Of a stretch of 6,165 nt of DNA, positions 6,047-6,165 are shown piece after piece. Within the stretch, counting starts at the first letter, position 1. Each line of letters opens with the position of its first letter. The DNA lies in assembly GCA_014523515.1 (NCBI GenBank), contig JAATVJ010000127.1:1-6165 (forward strand), written 5' to 3'. This DNA comes from Nitrososphaerales archaeon TH1177. Its GTDB lineage: Archaea; Thermoproteota; Nitrososphaeria; Nitrososphaerales; Nitrososphaeraceae. The notes under the pieces were generated by a model that was given only the letters and a program-made list of their open reading frames with translations, did no database searches and was not told the origin of the DNA. The position numbers were made by a program, and so were the translations under genes.

Positions 6047-6165
6047 TTATGCTTTTACTTTCTTCTCTATGTTTTTATTATTATTATTTTTATATGACAC
6101 ATCAGTAGCAGAAACAGTAGTATTATTAGATTGTGAAAATACTTGAATTCTTGAATTACCTGTAT
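6047..6165 (-). CDS. Possible C-terminal end of an unidentified gene, partial
   Basis: On the minus strand a frame enters at the right window edge and stays open for 38 codons to TAA at 6049-6047. It reads TGNSRIQVFSQSNNTTVSAT and ends KNIEKKVKA. The Asn/Ser/Thr-rich segment followed by a Lys-rich end resembles an exported or surface protein tail, and GC content rises locally toward the edge, as expected for coding DNA. No family can be named from this fragment. A second minus frame is open for about 32 codons here, so chance openness is not excluded. Confidence 0.35.
   Translation of the reverse strand, partial: TGNSRIQVFSQSNNTTVSATDVSYKNNNNKNIEKKVKA

Noticed and set aside
6069..6146. Plus-strand 25-codon frame starting MFLLLLFLYDTSVAETVV
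   Set aside because: Too short; its hydrophobic start comes from a TTA/TTT run. The opposite strand offers a longer frame to the window edge.

Overview
The window is AT-rich and looks archaeal, most likely from a Nitrososphaera/Nitrosocosmicus-type ammonia-oxidising thaumarchaeon. The signs are TATA boxes centred about 27 nt upstream of ATG codons (leaderless first genes), a Shine-Dalgarno motif only at the internal gene of the operon, T-run ends, and several exported cupredoxin-type copper proteins, one fused to a YVTN-like propeller. The taxonomic call is inference; no marker gene is present.

Layout: (1) 1-468, minus strand: a DUF985/cupin_5 protein, cut at its C-terminus by the window edge. 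(2) 469-823: divergent intergenic region with one leaderless-type promoter for each flanking gene, plus a second TATA box overlapping a perfect 16-bp palindrome. (3) 824-1912 and 1937-5356, plus strand: a two-gene operon of exported copper proteins. The first gene is a two-domain multicopper oxidase (MCO). The second is a large fusion: degenerate MCO domain 1, intact MCO domain 2, a third cupredoxin with its own type 1 copper site, a His-rich beta-propeller and a Gln-rich pentapeptide-repeat tail. (4) 5357-6046: about 690 nt without a convincing gene, holding a T-run terminator, a speculative small transcript and simple repeats. (5) 6047-6165, minus strand: possible C-terminus of a gene entering from the right.

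The main observation is that the two MCO proteins carry complementary halves of one laccase-type active site. The upstream protein keeps the domain 1 HxH pairs (HIH and HDH), but its domain 2 ligands are replaced (HxH to IxT, HCH to RDV). The downstream protein has lost about 57 residues of domain 1, including both HxH pairs, but keeps a textbook domain 2 (HTFHLHAH and HCHVFAHMEAGM). Together they supply exactly eight trinuclear-cluster histidines and one type 1 site. In two-domain MCOs the trinuclear cluster forms between domain 1 of one subunit and domain 2 of its neighbour. I therefore infer an obligate heteromeric oxidase that arose by duplication and reciprocal decay, with an extra blue-copper relay and a propeller attached to one subunit.
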